DNA of 64,000 bases. Source: Methanomassiliicoccales archaeon. Lineage in GTDB: Archaea; Thermoplasmatota; Thermoplasmata; Methanomassiliicoccales; UBA472. Made by a program: the position numbers and the translations under genes. Under the pieces are notes generated by a model. The model was given only the letters and a program-made list of their open reading frames with translations. It was not told where the DNA came from and did no database searches. The stretch covers positions 138,547 through 202,546 of the forward strand of contig JAPKYK010000003.1 in the NCBI GenBank assembly GCA_026394395.1, in the 5' to 3' direction. Positions 26,030 through 34,926 of the stretch are shown piece after piece; within the stretch, counting starts at the first letter, position 1; each line of letters opens with the position of its first letter.

Positions 26030-27202
26030 ATGCACGAAACGGCTCTCAGCCCCTACAACCCCAAGTTGGAGGTGGGGGATGTCGTGGTCTACGATTCCAC
26101 CTTGCGCGACGGCGAGCAGACCCCGGGGGTCACATTCAGCCTGGAGCAGAAGGTAGCTATCGCCCGGAAGCTGGACGAGATGCGCGTGCCCCAGATCGAG
26201 GCCGGGTTCCCGGCGGTGTCCGAAGCGGAGCGGGAGTCGGTGAAGGCCGTCTGTGACCAGAAGCTGGACGCGGACATTCTGGTGCTGTCCCGCATCACTA
26301 AGGGGGACATCGACGCCTCCATAGACGCCGGTGTGGACATCGTGCTGCTTTTCATCGGCACATCCGACCTGCACATCAAGTACAAGTTCAAGAAGGACCA
26401 GCAATACGTCCTCGACAAGATCGTGGAGGGCGTGGAGTACGCCAAGTCCCGCGGCGTCAAGGTGAGCATGAGCGCCGAGGACACCACCCGGACGGAACTG
26501 AATTTCCTCATGAAGGTGTACCACACCGCCGAGGAGGCCGGGGCGGACCGCGTGGGCGTCACGGACACGCTTGGATGCGCTTCACCGGAGGCGATCTCCT
26601 TTCTGGTATCTCAGGCCAAGAAGGAGGTCAGGACGCCGGTATCGCTACATCTGCACAACGATTTTGGTTTAGCTCTCGCCAACGCCATCGCCGGCGTGAA
26701 GGCCGGGGCGGATGCGGTGACGACCACGGTGAACGGCATCGGCGAGCGCTGTGGGAACGTACCGCTGGAGCAGTTTGTGGCCACCATGAAGTTTATCTAC
26801 GGCAAGGACCTGGGCATCGACTGTGCCCAACTGAAGGAGGTCTCGGAGATGGTGGAAACGTTCTCCGGTCTCAGACGCCCGGTCAATCAGCCCCTGGTGG
26901 GGCAGAACGCCTTCTCACACGAGTCGGGGATTCACGTGGCCGCCGTCCTCAACTGTCCGCTGACCTACGAGAGCATCCCACCGGAGGCGGTGGGGAACAA
27001 GCGCCACATCCTGATGGGCAAGCACACCGGCCTCAACTACATACGCAAACGGGTGGATGAGATCGGACTGATGGCCACCGAGCAGCAACTGACTGATATT
27101 TTAGAAATGGTGAAGGAACTGGGAGAGAAGAAGGGACGGGTGGACGCCCACGAGTTCCGCGAGATCGTGGCCTATATTATACGCCCGGTCCTCACAACCT
27201 GA
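26030..27202 (+). CDS. Isopropylmalate/homocitrate/citramalate synthase family enzyme
   Basis: The 390-residue Claisen condensing enzyme joins acetyl-CoA to a 2-oxoacid. The DSTLRDGEQTPGV opening carries the catalytic Arg and metal-binding Asp; SLHLHNDFGLALANA gives the two metal His; NGIGERCGNVPLEQ and HESGIHVAAVL complete the set. It lacks the roughly 120-residue C-terminal regulatory domain of classical leucine-feedback LeuA. That length fits archaeal AksA (homocitrate synthase of coenzyme B synthesis), NifV-like enzymes or a truncated LeuA. No leuBCD or aksDEF neighbours help choose. The stop overlaps the convergent pyrK by 11 bp. Confidence 0.88.
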   Translation: MHETALSPYNPKLEVGDVVVYDSTLRDGEQTPGVTFSLEQKVAIARKLDEMRVPQIEAGFPAVSEAERESVKAVCDQKLDADILVLSRITKGDIDASIDAGVDIVLLFIGTSDLHIKYKFKKDQQYVLDKIVEGVEYAKSRGVKVSMSAEDTTRTELNFLMKVYHTAEEAGADRVGVTDTLGCASPEAISFLVSQAKKEVRTPVSLHLHNDFGLALANAIAGVKAGADAVTTTVNGIGERCGNVPLEQFVATMKFIYGKDLGIDCAQLKEVSEMVETFSGLRRPVNQPLVGQNAFSHESGIHVAAVLNCPLTYESIPPEAVGNKRHILMGKHTGLNYIRKRVDEIGLMATEQQLTDILEMVKELGEKKGRVDAHEFREIVAYIIRPVLTT

Positions 27203-27980
27203 CGGCGCGCCCGCACTCGTCGCGGCGCTGTTTGCCGAACTCCTTCATCCCTTTCAGCTCTTCACCGGTGAACACCGGCCCTTCCTTGCATACGCGCTTG
27301 CCATCGATGGCGCAGGAGCCGCACAGGCCAGCGCCGCATTTCATGTAGCGCTCCAGGGACATCTGGCAATGAACCTTCTTTTCCAGGCAGAGCTTGTGCA
27401 AGAAGAACAGCATCTTCTCCGGGCCGCAGCCGAGGACCAGGTCGTACTTCTTTTCGGCCATCATCTCCTTAGCTAGTTGCACAGCGTTGCCGTGGAAGCC
27501 TTTACTGCCGTCGTCCGTCGACACCCGCACGTTGGAAGAGGTCTTCTTGGACCTCTCCTCGAACAATAATTCTTTTTCGTTCCGGGCCCCGATGGCCGTG
27601 TCGACCTCGTCAGCGGCGATGCGTTCCATGGCCGGTAGCAAAGATGCCATTCCCGTGCCGCCGCCGACCACCAGTACCTTCTCCTTAGGAACATGGTACC
27701 CGCGCCCGTAGGGACCACGGACCACGAACCTCTTTCCGACCTTCAGGGAGGTTAGGGCTTTGGTGGCCTCGCCCACGTTCTTCACCGTGACGCCTTTCCT
27801 CGTGCCCAGGTAGGATAGGGACATGGGTATCTCGTCCACTCCCGGGATCCAGACCATCACGAACTGACCGGGTGCCGCAGGCGCGTCCCAGTCGAACCTG
27901 AGCGTCACCACGCCGTCCGCCTCTTCCGTGCGAGAGGCGACGGTGACCGTATCCTGGCGTACCAGGAACAGCTCAGTCAT
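27192..27980 (-). CDS. pyrK: Dihydroorotate dehydrogenase electron-transfer subunit
   Basis: The 262-residue subunit passes electrons from dihydroorotate (via PyrD) to an acceptor such as NAD. A flavin-binding beta-barrel includes the RxMS-type segment PMSLSY; VVGGGTGMASLLPAME binds the nucleotide; the C-terminal CGAGLCGSCAIDG plus a later VCKEGPVF Cys bind a [2Fe-2S] cluster. The start ATG 27980 overlaps the pyrD stop by 8 bp. The frame is open for another 45 codons upstream, but that is antisense-like shadow inside pyrD. Confidence 0.94.
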   Translation of the reverse strand: MTELFLVRQDTVTVASRTEEADGVVTLRFDWDAPAAPGQFVMVWIPGVDEIPMSLSYLGTRKGVTVKNVGEATKALTSLKVGKRFVVRGPYGRGYHVPKEKVLVVGGGTGMASLLPAMERIAADEVDTAIGARNEKELLFEERSKKTSSNVRVSTDDGSKGFHGNAVQLAKEMMAEKKYDLVLGCGPEKMLFFLHKLCLEKKVHCQMSLERYMKCGAGLCGSCAIDGKRVCKEGPVFTGEELKGMKEFGKQRRDECGRAVRL

Positions 27981-28881
27981 GGGCCACCCCCACCAGCTGC
28001 GATATGTCCTTGAACCCGTTCTGTGACATGTAGACGGACATCCCGGAACAGATGTCCCCGAAGACTTGACCCCCTTTACGGCCGACGCCGCTGCCGATTT
28101 GGACGGCCGCGGCACCGGCCATCATGTACTCTAGAGCTGAACGCCAGTCTTCGATCCCGCCGACGCCGATGACCGGTATGTTGAGGTTCTCGTAGAGCTC
28201 GTAGACGCATCGGACCCCCACGGCTCGCACCGCCGGGCCGGACAATCCCCCGAAGCGATTGGAAAGGACCGGGCGTCTCATGTCCACGTCGATCTTCATC
28301 GCTTTGAGCGTGTTGATGGCCACGATGCCGTCCGCGCCAGCCTCCTCCGCGGCCTTGGCCACCTCGATCAGCATGTGCGTGTTAGGGGTTAGTTTGGCGA
28401 AGACCGGAATGAACACCGCGGCCTTGACCGCCTTGATGACGTTGGCCACTACCTCCGGGTCCACGCCTATCTCCATGCCGTAGCCTTTGGCGTGCGGGCA
28501 GCTGAGATTGAGCTCCACAGCATGAGCGCCGTATCCCTGCATCTTCTTGGCCAGGTCGGCGAATTCCTCCACCGAGGCTCCGAAGACGCTACCGATCACC
28601 GGCACATCGGCCTTCAAGGCCTCGAGCATCTCCTTCTCGAAGGCCTCTATCCCCGGGTTCGGCAAGCCCATGGCGTTCAGGTAGCCGTGCTCCATCTCCA
28701 CCAGGGTGGGGTTCTTGTGGCCTTCGCGAGGAACGGAACCAATGGACTTGGTGACCAGGGCGCCCGCACCACCCTTGGCCATGGCCAATAGGGAGCCTCC
28801 GGTCTCGCCCATGATGCCGGAGGCCAGCATGGTAGGGTTCTCCATCTCGATGTCGGCCAGGACCACCTTCAGGGAAGTCAT
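27973..28881 (-). CDS. pyrD: Dihydroorotate dehydrogenase, class 1B catalytic subunit
   Basis: The 302-residue FMN enzyme oxidises dihydroorotate to orotate in pyrimidine synthesis. Motifs include NPTMLASGIMGETGGS, KSIGSVPREGHKNPT, NAMGLPNPG, the active-site region ELNLSCPHAKGYG (with the class 1B Cys) and VIGVGGIEDWRSALEYMMAGA. I start at MTSLKVVLADIEMENP (ATG 28881); ATG 28893 four codons earlier is possible. It forms a two-gene operon with pyrK. Other pyr genes are not adjacent. Confidence 0.94.
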   Translation of the reverse strand: MTSLKVVLADIEMENPTMLASGIMGETGGSLLAMAKGGAGALVTKSIGSVPREGHKNPTLVEMEHGYLNAMGLPNPGIEAFEKEMLEALKADVPVIGSVFGASVEEFADLAKKMQGYGAHAVELNLSCPHAKGYGMEIGVDPEVVANVIKAVKAAVFIPVFAKLTPNTHMLIEVAKAAEEAGADGIVAINTLKAMKIDVDMRRPVLSNRFGGLSGPAVRAVGVRCVYELYENLNIPVIGVGGIEDWRSALEYMMAGAAAVQIGSGVGRKGGQVFGDICSGMSVYMSQNGFKDISQLVGVAHD

Positions 28882-29047
28882 CGCCTTGCGCATGCCATCC
28901 AAGAATATTAATTTCCCCCTCCCAAACAGCGCTCGACCGATCCCACCGTGTGCTCGGACGTACATGTCCTTCTGGATAAATCCTGATGGACTGAGTCCAA
29001 ACCATTAAAAGACGGCTGCATCATGTTAATGTCTGGGGGTTCTAAAC

Positions 29048-29248
29048 TTGTTAACCGAAGACGGCAAGGCCATGATAGCTCGCTCTGTCAGGGTCAACCT
29101 GAAGAAGAGTCCGAATAAAAAGGCGGACATCAAGAAAAAGGTGCTCCGCCACTTTCTGGACTACCGGGAGGCTTTCGGCGGAGGAAAGGCGACGGGCGCC
29201 CTGGTAAAAGAGGTGGAGAGGTACATCGACAAGGTCATGACGACCTGA
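29048..29248 (+). CDS. Small basic hypothetical protein (66 aa)
   Basis: The frame starts at TTG 29048, seven bases after GGGGGT, and encodes a lysine/arginine-rich helical protein (VRVNLKKSPNKKADIKKKVL ... KEVERYIDKVMTT). It could be a nucleic-acid- or ribosome-associated small protein, but I recognise no family. Codon use fits the genome. A run of seven T follows the stop, consistent with a transcription unit of its own. An in-frame ATG at 29072 is an alternative start. Confidence 0.55.
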   Translation: MLTEDGKAMIARSVRVNLKKSPNKKADIKKKVLRHFLDYREAFGGGKATGALVKEVERYIDKVMTT

Positions 29249-29260
29249 CCTCTCCTCACA

Positions 29261-29267
29261 TTTTTTT
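29261..29267 (+). terminator. T-run terminator
   Basis: Seven consecutive T residues sit 12 bp after the stop of the 66-aa gene and before the promoter of the desulfurase gene. Typical archaeal oligo-T terminator, judged from composition. Confidence 0.5.
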
Positions 29268-29316
29268 CGTATCCAAAGGCGTTAATAATGTAAATCCCGT
29301 TCCGAGCACGACTGGA

Positions 29317-30525
29317 ATGGATGTTTCACGCCTTCGCCAGGACTTCCCTTTGTACCAGCAGGAGAAGCCGCCGATCTACCTGGACAGCGCCTGCCAGAGC
29401 CTTCGCCCTCGGCAGGTCGTGGAGGCGATGAACGAGTACTATTACGATTTCCCCGCCTGCGGCGGCCGCAGCGTGCACCGGCTGGCGACGGAGGTGTCCA
29501 TCCGTCTGGACCGGTCCCGGGAGGAGGTGGCCGAATTTGTCGGCGCCCCGGATCCGGAGTGCGTCATTTTCACCAAGAGCGCCACGGAATCGATGAACCT
29601 GGTGGCCAAAGGATTCCCTTTCAAGAAGGGCGACCGGGTGGTCACTACCGACATGGAGCACAACAGCAACCACGTGCCCTGGATACTGCTGGCCAAGAAG
29701 ATCGGGCTGAAGCGCGGGATCGTCTCCTTCTCTGATATTGAATCGGGTAACCTCGAGCCGCTTAAGGAAGAGCTGGAGAAGGACGTCCGTATGCTCAGCG
29801 TCGTGCACACGAACAACGTCGACGGAAGCACTATCCCCCTGAAGGAGGTGGTGGAGCTGGCGCACGATCACGGCGCGATTGTTATGGCGGACGGGTGCCA
29901 GACCGCCCCGCACAATTCCCTGGACCTGAAGGATCTGGACGTCGACCTGTACGCCTGGTCCATGCACAAGATGCTAGGACCGTCCGGCACCGGCGTGCTG
30001 TACGGTAAGCGGGAGGTATTGGAACAGATTGAGCCGCTGATCACCGGCGGCGGTGGCGTGTCCATAACTTCCTACGATTCCGCGGAAATCTTACCGATTC
30101 CAGACAAGTTCGAGGCTGGCCTGCAGAACTACGCCGGGATCATCGGCAGCGGGGCGGCCGTGCATTACCTGAAGGCCGTGGGAATGGACGCCTTGATGGA
30201 GCACGAACATCGCCTGAACTCCATCCTGACCAAGGAGCTCAAGGGACTGCCTAAGCTGTCCGTGCTGGGACCGGAGGATCCGAAGCGCCGCGGGGGCATC
30301 TACTCGTTCAACCTGAAGGGCATGCTGCCGCACGATGTGGCCATGATACTCGACGAGATCGGCTCCTTCCTCATACGCTCCGGAATGCACTGCGTGCACC
30401 CCTACTTCAAGGCCAAGGGCATCGAGGGCTGCGCCCGCGCTTCGTTCTATCTCTACAATACTGATGAAGAGATGAAGAGGTTCGCCGAGGCGATCAGGTA
30501 CCTGTCAGATAAGTTCGCTGACTGA
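29317..30525 (+). CDS. SufS-like cysteine desulfurase (class V aminotransferase)
   Basis: The 402-residue PLP enzyme most likely removes sulfur from cysteine for Fe-S cluster or thiolation chemistry. The opening PIYLDSACQSLRP, the ATESMNLVA stretch, EHNSNHVPW, ADGCQTAPHN and the PLP lysine in SMHKMLGPSG (K218) are all SufS-like. The persulfide cysteine is in IRSGMHCVHP (SufS type, short loop). It stands alone, with sufBC not nearby. The many Fe-S proteins encoded in this window would be clients. A TATA-like GTTAATAATG lies about 35 bp before the ATG. Confidence 0.9.
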   Translation: MDVSRLRQDFPLYQQEKPPIYLDSACQSLRPRQVVEAMNEYYYDFPACGGRSVHRLATEVSIRLDRSREEVAEFVGAPDPECVIFTKSATESMNLVAKGFPFKKGDRVVTTDMEHNSNHVPWILLAKKIGLKRGIVSFSDIESGNLEPLKEELEKDVRMLSVVHTNNVDGSTIPLKEVVELAHDHGAIVMADGCQTAPHNSLDLKDLDVDLYAWSMHKMLGPSGTGVLYGKREVLEQIEPLITGGGGVSITSYDSAEILPIPDKFEAGLQNYAGIIGSGAAVHYLKAVGMDALMEHEHRLNSILTKELKGLPKLSVLGPEDPKRRGGIYSFNLKGMLPHDVAMILDEIGSFLIRSGMHCVHPYFKAKGIEGCARASFYLYNTDEEMKRFAEAIRYLSDKFAD

Positions 30526-30934
30526 GCGCAGTGAGCATGAGACCGCCCTCGTCTGTGACCACCTTCATGTAATCGCTGTATCGGAGTACCAAGGAGTCCA
30601 CTTCGACATAGGTCCCGTCGGTCAATTGGACGAAGAGGCGAGCTGAAGGGATCCGGAAGCTGATATTGGTGTTCCCGTCGTCCAGCATCGCATAGCTTCT
30701 ATGAACGGTCAGCGTGGACGAAGCTGGCAATATGTTATGCAGTTCTACCTCCTGCTCCAAGCCCGGCCCGGCCTCGTTCATGCAGTTCAGCATTTCACGG
30801 ATGTTGTCTGCGACCTCTTGCATCGCTCCTTCCTTTGCGGTTTGGCCTTGCATCTGTACACCCTGCACTAGCACGCCCATCAGCACCGCCCCCACCACGA
30901 ACGCCCACACCTTTGAGAGGTAGAACTCCATCAT
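30494..30934 (-). CDS. Secreted/pilin-like protein with one N-terminal membrane helix
   Basis: The 146-residue product starts MMEFYLSKVWAFVVGAVLMGVLVQGV, a single N-terminal helix, followed by a beta-rich extracellular-type domain (STLTVHRSYAML, ISFRIPSARLFVQL, YVEVDSLVLRYSDY). No basic class III cleavage motif precedes the helix, unlike its two partners. The start ATG 30934 overlaps the upstream gene's stop by four bases. With the next two genes it forms a three-gene leftward set, probably minor pilins or surface proteins. Its 3' end overlaps the convergent desulfurase gene by 32 bp. Confidence 0.6.
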   Translation of the reverse strand: MMEFYLSKVWAFVVGAVLMGVLVQGVQMQGQTAKEGAMQEVADNIREMLNCMNEAGPGLEQEVELHNILPASSTLTVHRSYAMLDDGNTNISFRIPSARLFVQLTDGTYVEVDSLVLRYSDYMKVVTDEGGLMLTALSQRTYLTGT

Positions 30935-31377
30935 GCCGATTCCACCCTCACCACGCCCCAGGTGTCCTCCGGACAGATCAGTCGCAGCCTGCTGCCGCCG
31001 CTCAGTGTCATCGGGGAACCGTCCTCTGTCAGCACCTGCACGCCGTTCAGATATCGGCTGCCCAGTTCCTGGCTGCCGGCCATCCAGGTCAATCTGTGGC
31101 ATTCCACCGAGGCGTTCCCTCCGCCGATGACGATGCTCGTTCCCGCGGGCAGGTCGGCCGGCAGTTCGATTATTCGAACGTTGCCGGGTCCGTCGGCGGC
31201 CATCTCCTCGATCACCCTGGAGATGTCCTCGGCGACGGTCGCCAATCGCCGGTCGTCAATGCTGTCATTTAGTTGGCCCAAGGAGGAGAGCACCGTTGGC
31301 AAAGTCAGGGAGATGAGAAGGGCCACGACCATCAGTCGCAAGGGGAGCCCTTCTATCCCTCTCTTATCGTTTCTCAA
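30931..31377 (-). CDS. Type IV pilin-like protein with class III signal
   Basis: The 148-residue protein begins MRNDKRGIEGLPLRLMVVALLISLTLP. The KRG-IEG junction before a hydrophobic stretch is a prepilin/class III signal peptide of the kind cut by archaeal PibD. The rest is beta-rich with two cysteines (VECHRLTW and RLICPEDTW) that could form a disulfide outside the cell. The start is TTG 31377, spaced from GGTGAT like the TTG start of the 4408 gene. Predicted surface or pilus component; assembly ATPase and platform genes are not in the window. Confidence 0.65.
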   Translation of the reverse strand: MRNDKRGIEGLPLRLMVVALLISLTLPTVLSSLGQLNDSIDDRRLATVAEDISRVIEEMAADGPGNVRIIELPADLPAGTSIVIGGGNASVECHRLTWMAGSQELGSRYLNGVQVLTEDGSPMTLSGGSRLRLICPEDTWGVVRVESA

Positions 31378-31381
31378 GCCA

Positions 31382-31861
31382 TCACCCGGATATCACCGGG
31401 ACCTGAAGGGACGAGTCGGTTCCCATTCCCCCTTTGGCCACGGTCACGGTGATGAAGTCGATGCCCTGCCCGTAGTGCGAGGCGGTTAGACCATCGAACA
31501 CCACTTTTCCCTCGGCATCCGTCGTCCCGTAGGCCGAGGAACCGTCGGAATCGCGCACGCTGCATCCGTCTAGCACTACCGAGGCTCCGGCGACCGCGTC
31601 ATTGTTCTGGTCGCGGACGTAGATCGTCAATGTGATGTCGCCGTTCTCGTAAGTGCCGTCCAGATCACCATCGGTCAGGATGATCTCCGACGGGCTTCCG
31701 TTCACCGAAGATATCGCCTCCGGCGTAGACAGCCCGCCCATCCATCCGACCAGAACGGCCGTGCCCAGTCCGGCCACTATTACCATTATCATCAATTGCA
31801 GGGGCAATCCTTCGATGCCCCCGTTCCTGTCCCCACGCATCATTTTCTTAGAGAACCTCAT
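31382..31861 (-). CDS. Type IV pilin-like protein with Ig-like carboxypeptidase-regulatory domain
   Basis: The 159-residue protein has a basic leader (KKMMRGDRNGG) before IEGLPLQLMIMVIVAGLGTAV, a class III signal and transmembrane anchor sharing IEGLPL with the next gene. Residues about 60-155 form an Ig-like fold with a D-G-D-L-D-G acidic loop, AVAGASVVLDG and DAEGKVVFDGL, the pattern of carboxypeptidase-regulatory-like domains in surface proteins. First gene of the three-gene set. Upstream sequence is AT-rich and shared with the divergent biotin carboxylase gene. Confidence 0.65.
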   Translation of the reverse strand: MRFSKKMMRGDRNGGIEGLPLQLMIMVIVAGLGTAVLVGWMGGLSTPEAISSVNGSPSEIILTDGDLDGTYENGDITLTIYVRDQNNDAVAGASVVLDGCSVRDSDGSSAYGTTDAEGKVVFDGLTASHYGQGIDFITVTVAKGGMGTDSSLQVPVISG

Positions 31862-32114
31862 TGTATCTCCGAAAAGGAAAAGAACGGGGTAGGGTCATGG
31901 CCCTCTCGTCTACAGTGATATTAACTTGCCTGTCGTCACTAAGCAGAATAAAAAACGATTTAATTGGAATTATCGCGCGATTCTTATCAGAAAACGAATA
32001 TTTCCTCCGAAATCAATTGAAATTGTTGACACATCGAGGCGAAATTATTATAAAAACCTGTTACATTCCCTGCCACGCAGTCGCATGCGTGAGCCATGCG
32101 CCTGAGGTCTCAAG

Positions 32115-33506
32115 ATGTTCAAGAAGGTGCTTGTAGCTAACAGAGGGGAGATCGCCATCCGGGTGATCAACACCTGCAAGAGGATGGGGGTCCCGACCGT
32201 GGGGATCTACACCCCCTCCGACAAGCATTGCAAGCACGTTTCATTGGCGGACAAGAGCGTGGAGCTAAAGACCGACGAGATCGGCATAGGTTACCTGGAC
32301 ATTGACGCCATCATCGACGTGGCCAACCGCATGAGCGTCGACGCCATACATCCTGGCTACGGATTCCTTTCGGAAAAATCGGAGTTCTCGGAGCGCTGCG
32401 AGGAGGAGGGCATCGCCTTTTTAGGACCATCGCCAAGGGCCATGAAGCTTCTCGGCAGCAAGCTCTCCGCCCGTGAGTTCATGTCCAAGGTGGGCGTGCC
32501 CATCATGCCCGGGACGTTGGACCCGCTGGAGAACCCCAGCGACGCCATCACCCAGGCCAATCGGATTGGTTACCCCGTCCTTCTGAAAGCTTCGGGCGGT
32601 GGCGGCGGGCGCGGCATGCGCCTGGTGCACAACGATTCGGAGATGGAGGACGCTTTGACCTCCGCCCGCAACGAGGCGGACAAGGCCTTCAAGAACCCTA
32701 CAATTTACTTGGAGCGCGCCCTGCTCAAAGCGCGGCACATCGAGTTCCAGGTGGTGGGCGACTCCCGCGGGAACGCCTTCTGCCTGGGCGAAAGGGAATG
32801 CTCCGTCCAGAGACGTCATCAGAAGATCATAGAGGAGACCCCTTCCTGCGCCGTTTCCCCGGAACTGCGGGAGAAGATGATCGAGCTGTGCATCGCTGCG
32901 GTCAAACGCGCTGGCTATACCTCCTTGGGCACCTTCGAGTTCCTGATGAGCGCGGAGGGCGAGCTGTTCTTCCTGGAGGCCAACACTCGCATTCAGGTGG
33001 AGCACCCCATAACCGAGCTGGTCACCGGGCTGGACCTGGTGGAGATGCAGCTCAAGATCGGTTCCGACGTGCCGGTGGAGGACGTTCTCTCGGAAGTAAA
33101 ACCGAAAGGGAACGCCATGGAGTTCAGGATAAACGCGGAGAACCCGTTCAACAACTTCTTCCCCGCTCCCGGGCGCATCGAGAAGTACATGGAGCCGGCG
33201 GGCGACCACGTCCGCGTGGACTCCCATGCCTACGAAGGGTACGTGGTCCCGACGGAGTTTGACAACCTGCTGGCTAAACTGATCATCTCTGGCAAGAACA
33301 GGAACGAGGTACTCTCAAGGTCGCAGGACGCCCTGGACCGCTATACGGTCACCGGCATAAAGACGACGATACCGTACCACCGCCTGGTGGTCAGGAACCC
33401 CGACTTCCGCGCCGGCAACTACAGCATCGACTACGTCAAGGACCATCTGCCCCAGGATCTGCTTAAGACCACCGAGTTCTCTCTTTTCGAAGGCATCGGC
33501 CGTTAG
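32115..33506 (+). CDS. Biotin carboxylase (PycA/AccC type)
   Basis: This 463-residue ATP-grasp enzyme carboxylates biotin on a carrier protein. The opening is KKVLVANRGEIAIRVI; HPGYGFLSE, the glycine loop KASGGGGGRGMRLV, ERECSVQRRHQK, FLEANTRIQVEHP and EFRINAENP are diagnostic. It is like the A subunit of archaeal pyruvate carboxylase or acetyl/propionyl-CoA carboxylase, lengths of which overlap. No carboxyltransferase, biotin carrier or biotin ligase gene adjoins, so the partner is unknown. A TATA-like ATTATTATAAAAAC lies about 60-70 bp upstream; GAGGT precedes the ATG. Confidence 0.93.
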   Translation: MFKKVLVANRGEIAIRVINTCKRMGVPTVGIYTPSDKHCKHVSLADKSVELKTDEIGIGYLDIDAIIDVANRMSVDAIHPGYGFLSEKSEFSERCEEEGIAFLGPSPRAMKLLGSKLSAREFMSKVGVPIMPGTLDPLENPSDAITQANRIGYPVLLKASGGGGGRGMRLVHNDSEMEDALTSARNEADKAFKNPTIYLERALLKARHIEFQVVGDSRGNAFCLGERECSVQRRHQKIIEETPSCAVSPELREKMIELCIAAVKRAGYTSLGTFEFLMSAEGELFFLEANTRIQVEHPITELVTGLDLVEMQLKIGSDVPVEDVLSEVKPKGNAMEFRINAENPFNNFFPAPGRIEKYMEPAGDHVRVDSHAYEGYVVPTEFDNLLAKLIISGKNRNEVLSRSQDALDRYTVTGIKTTIPYHRLVVRNPDFRAGNYSIDYVKDHLPQDLLKTTEFSLFEGIGR

Positions 33507-34051
33507 AGGTCGACGGCCAGCACGTCTGAGTATATCGGTCCGGAAGGCGTCAGCACGCTCTTCTTCAGTTTTATGTCCTTCACGGCGAAGGCACTGAACT
33601 CCTGGCCTTCGTGCACCCTAAGGAAATCGGTGAGGTCAGGCCTGAAACCCTCGCGGACCCTGGCCAAGGTCAGGTGCGGGCTGAACGCCCGCCTTTCTCT
33701 GGGAAATCCGAGAGGTTCGCAACCATCCTCCAGGACGGTGGCCATCTTGATCAACGGCTCCGCCCCCTCCATCCCTATCCATATCACTCGAGGACGACGG
33801 ATGTTGGGGAAGGCCCCGACGTTCACCAGACGGACGCTGAACGGCTTAATTCCCATCACCGCCTGGCGCATTACCGCCTCCAGCTCCGGGACCGTCCTCT
33901 CGTATATCTCACCTAGGAACTTCAGGGTGACGTGGATATTGCCCGGGGAAACTGGCTTCAGCGCCTTGCCGAACTCTTTCAGCTCCGCGATGGCCTGTTC
34001 CAGTTCAGGTCCGCATTCCACGTCCACCGCGATGAACGCTCGGAAGCTCAT
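33503..34051 (-). CDS. thpR: RNA 2',3'-cyclic phosphodiesterase (2H phosphoesterase)
   Basis: The 182-residue ThpR opens cyclic phosphates at RNA ends; homologues were first named 2'-5' RNA ligase. Two H-x-T-L motifs are present: GNIHVTLKFLGE and FSPHLTLARV, the paired catalytic histidines of the 2H superfamily. MSFRAFIAVDVE at the start is typical. The ATG at 34051 shares a base with the stop of the flavoprotein gene (TGATG), so the two are coupled. The 3' end overlaps the stop of the convergent biotin carboxylase gene by four bases. Confidence 0.93.
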   Translation of the reverse strand: MSFRAFIAVDVECGPELEQAIAELKEFGKALKPVSPGNIHVTLKFLGEIYERTVPELEAVMRQAVMGIKPFSVRLVNVGAFPNIRRPRVIWIGMEGAEPLIKMATVLEDGCEPLGFPRERRAFSPHLTLARVREGFRPDLTDFLRVHEGQEFSAFAVKDIKLKKSVLTPSGPIYSDVLAVDL

Positions 34052-34617
34052 CAATCACCTAGGAGCTGGTGGCATTCCTTTAACATAGTCTGGGCATCGG
34101 TCAGCTCCATGATGTTGCCGGCAGGCTGGTTGCCGCCGATGACGTACATGTGCACGTCCTGAAAGCCCAGTCCGGGCCACGTCCTGAACAGGCGCTCCGC
34201 CTCGGCGGCGTAGATCTCCTTGCCCTTGGGATTTCCGCAGGTGAGGACTACGACCGCTTGTTTCTTGCCCCGGAGTCTGGTGGCGTATTTGGCCGGTGGC
34301 TTTCCGAACTCCAGCAAGGCGTACAAACGGTCGATGAAAGCCTTCAACGTAGCAGTTTCGGCGCCGAAGTAAATGGGCGATCCGACGACCAGGGCGTCGC
34401 ACTCCTTGATCTTCTGATAAAGCATCTGCATGTCATCCTTGATCGCACAGGTTTCGTGCTTCTTGCAATGTAAGCAGCCCTGGCAGTCCTTGATGTTCAG
34501 CGAGTTCAGGTCGTAATAGTCAAGGTCGACGTCGGCGTGTTCCTTGGTCATTTCCTTCAGTATCTTGGCGGTGTTGCCTTCCTTGCGGGGGCTGGCGTTC
34601 AAAGCTAGTACTTTCAT
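34051..34617 (-). CDS. Flavodoxin-fold NADPH-dependent FMN reductase / iron-sulfur flavoprotein-like
   Basis: The 188-residue protein starts MKVLALNASPRKEGNTAKIL, an FMN phosphate loop, and has GSPIYFGAETATLKAFIDR, a typical isoprenyl-side loop. A compact cysteine motif C-Q-G-C-L-H-C-K-K-H-E-T-C near residues 45-57 matches the [4Fe-4S] motif of archaeal iron-sulfur flavoproteins. Such proteins reduce oxygen, peroxide or quinone-like acceptors with ferredoxin. Operon with thpR. Substrate unknown. Confidence 0.85.
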   Translation of the reverse strand: MKVLALNASPRKEGNTAKILKEMTKEHADVDLDYYDLNSLNIKDCQGCLHCKKHETCAIKDDMQMLYQKIKECDALVVGSPIYFGAETATLKAFIDRLYALLEFGKPPAKYATRLRGKKQAVVVLTCGNPKGKEIYAAEAERLFRTWPGLGFQDVHMYVIGGNQPAGNIMELTDAQTMLKECHQLLGD

Positions 34618-34926
34618 CTATCGCACCTTCTGCTGCTGCAAAGGTGCGTCGGAAAATAAAAAGATTAGCCAGTTGTCTTTTGTTATCTAATCGTGCTCCG
34701 CGGTGAAATGACCTATGGACGGGGATTGGTTGGTCGGACCTGGTCCATTCACGAACTTTCGAGCATATACATTAAATAATTCACCCATCATGCAATAAAT
34801 TACCTTGAGGAAGCAAGCCATTACAAGTTCCAGACTATCGCCGGTGCGTGAAAAAAGCGCGTTCAAAAGATATGATGATAACGCAAAGCTCCACAAACAA
34901 TTGGTGACTCTGGGAGGAGATCATCG
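34618..34926. promoter_or_regulatory. Intergenic region with promoter of the hydrogenase operon
   Basis: No convincing gene lies here; a 69-codon minus-strand frame has poor codon use. The right end holds a TATA-like AAAAGATATGATGAT at about 34865-34879 and a strong ribosome site GGGAGGAG ten bases before ATG 34927. The left end has the promoter of the divergent flavoprotein gene (AATAAAAAGATTAG). Confidence 0.5.

Noticed and set aside
31861-32136. 91-codon plus-strand frame before the biotin carboxylase
   Set aside because: Covers an AT-rich promoter region, no domain, poor codon use.
34687-34896. 69-codon minus-strand frame before the hydrogenase operon
   Set aside because: Codon use is unlike genes here, it overlaps the likely promoter, and the product has no recognisable domain.
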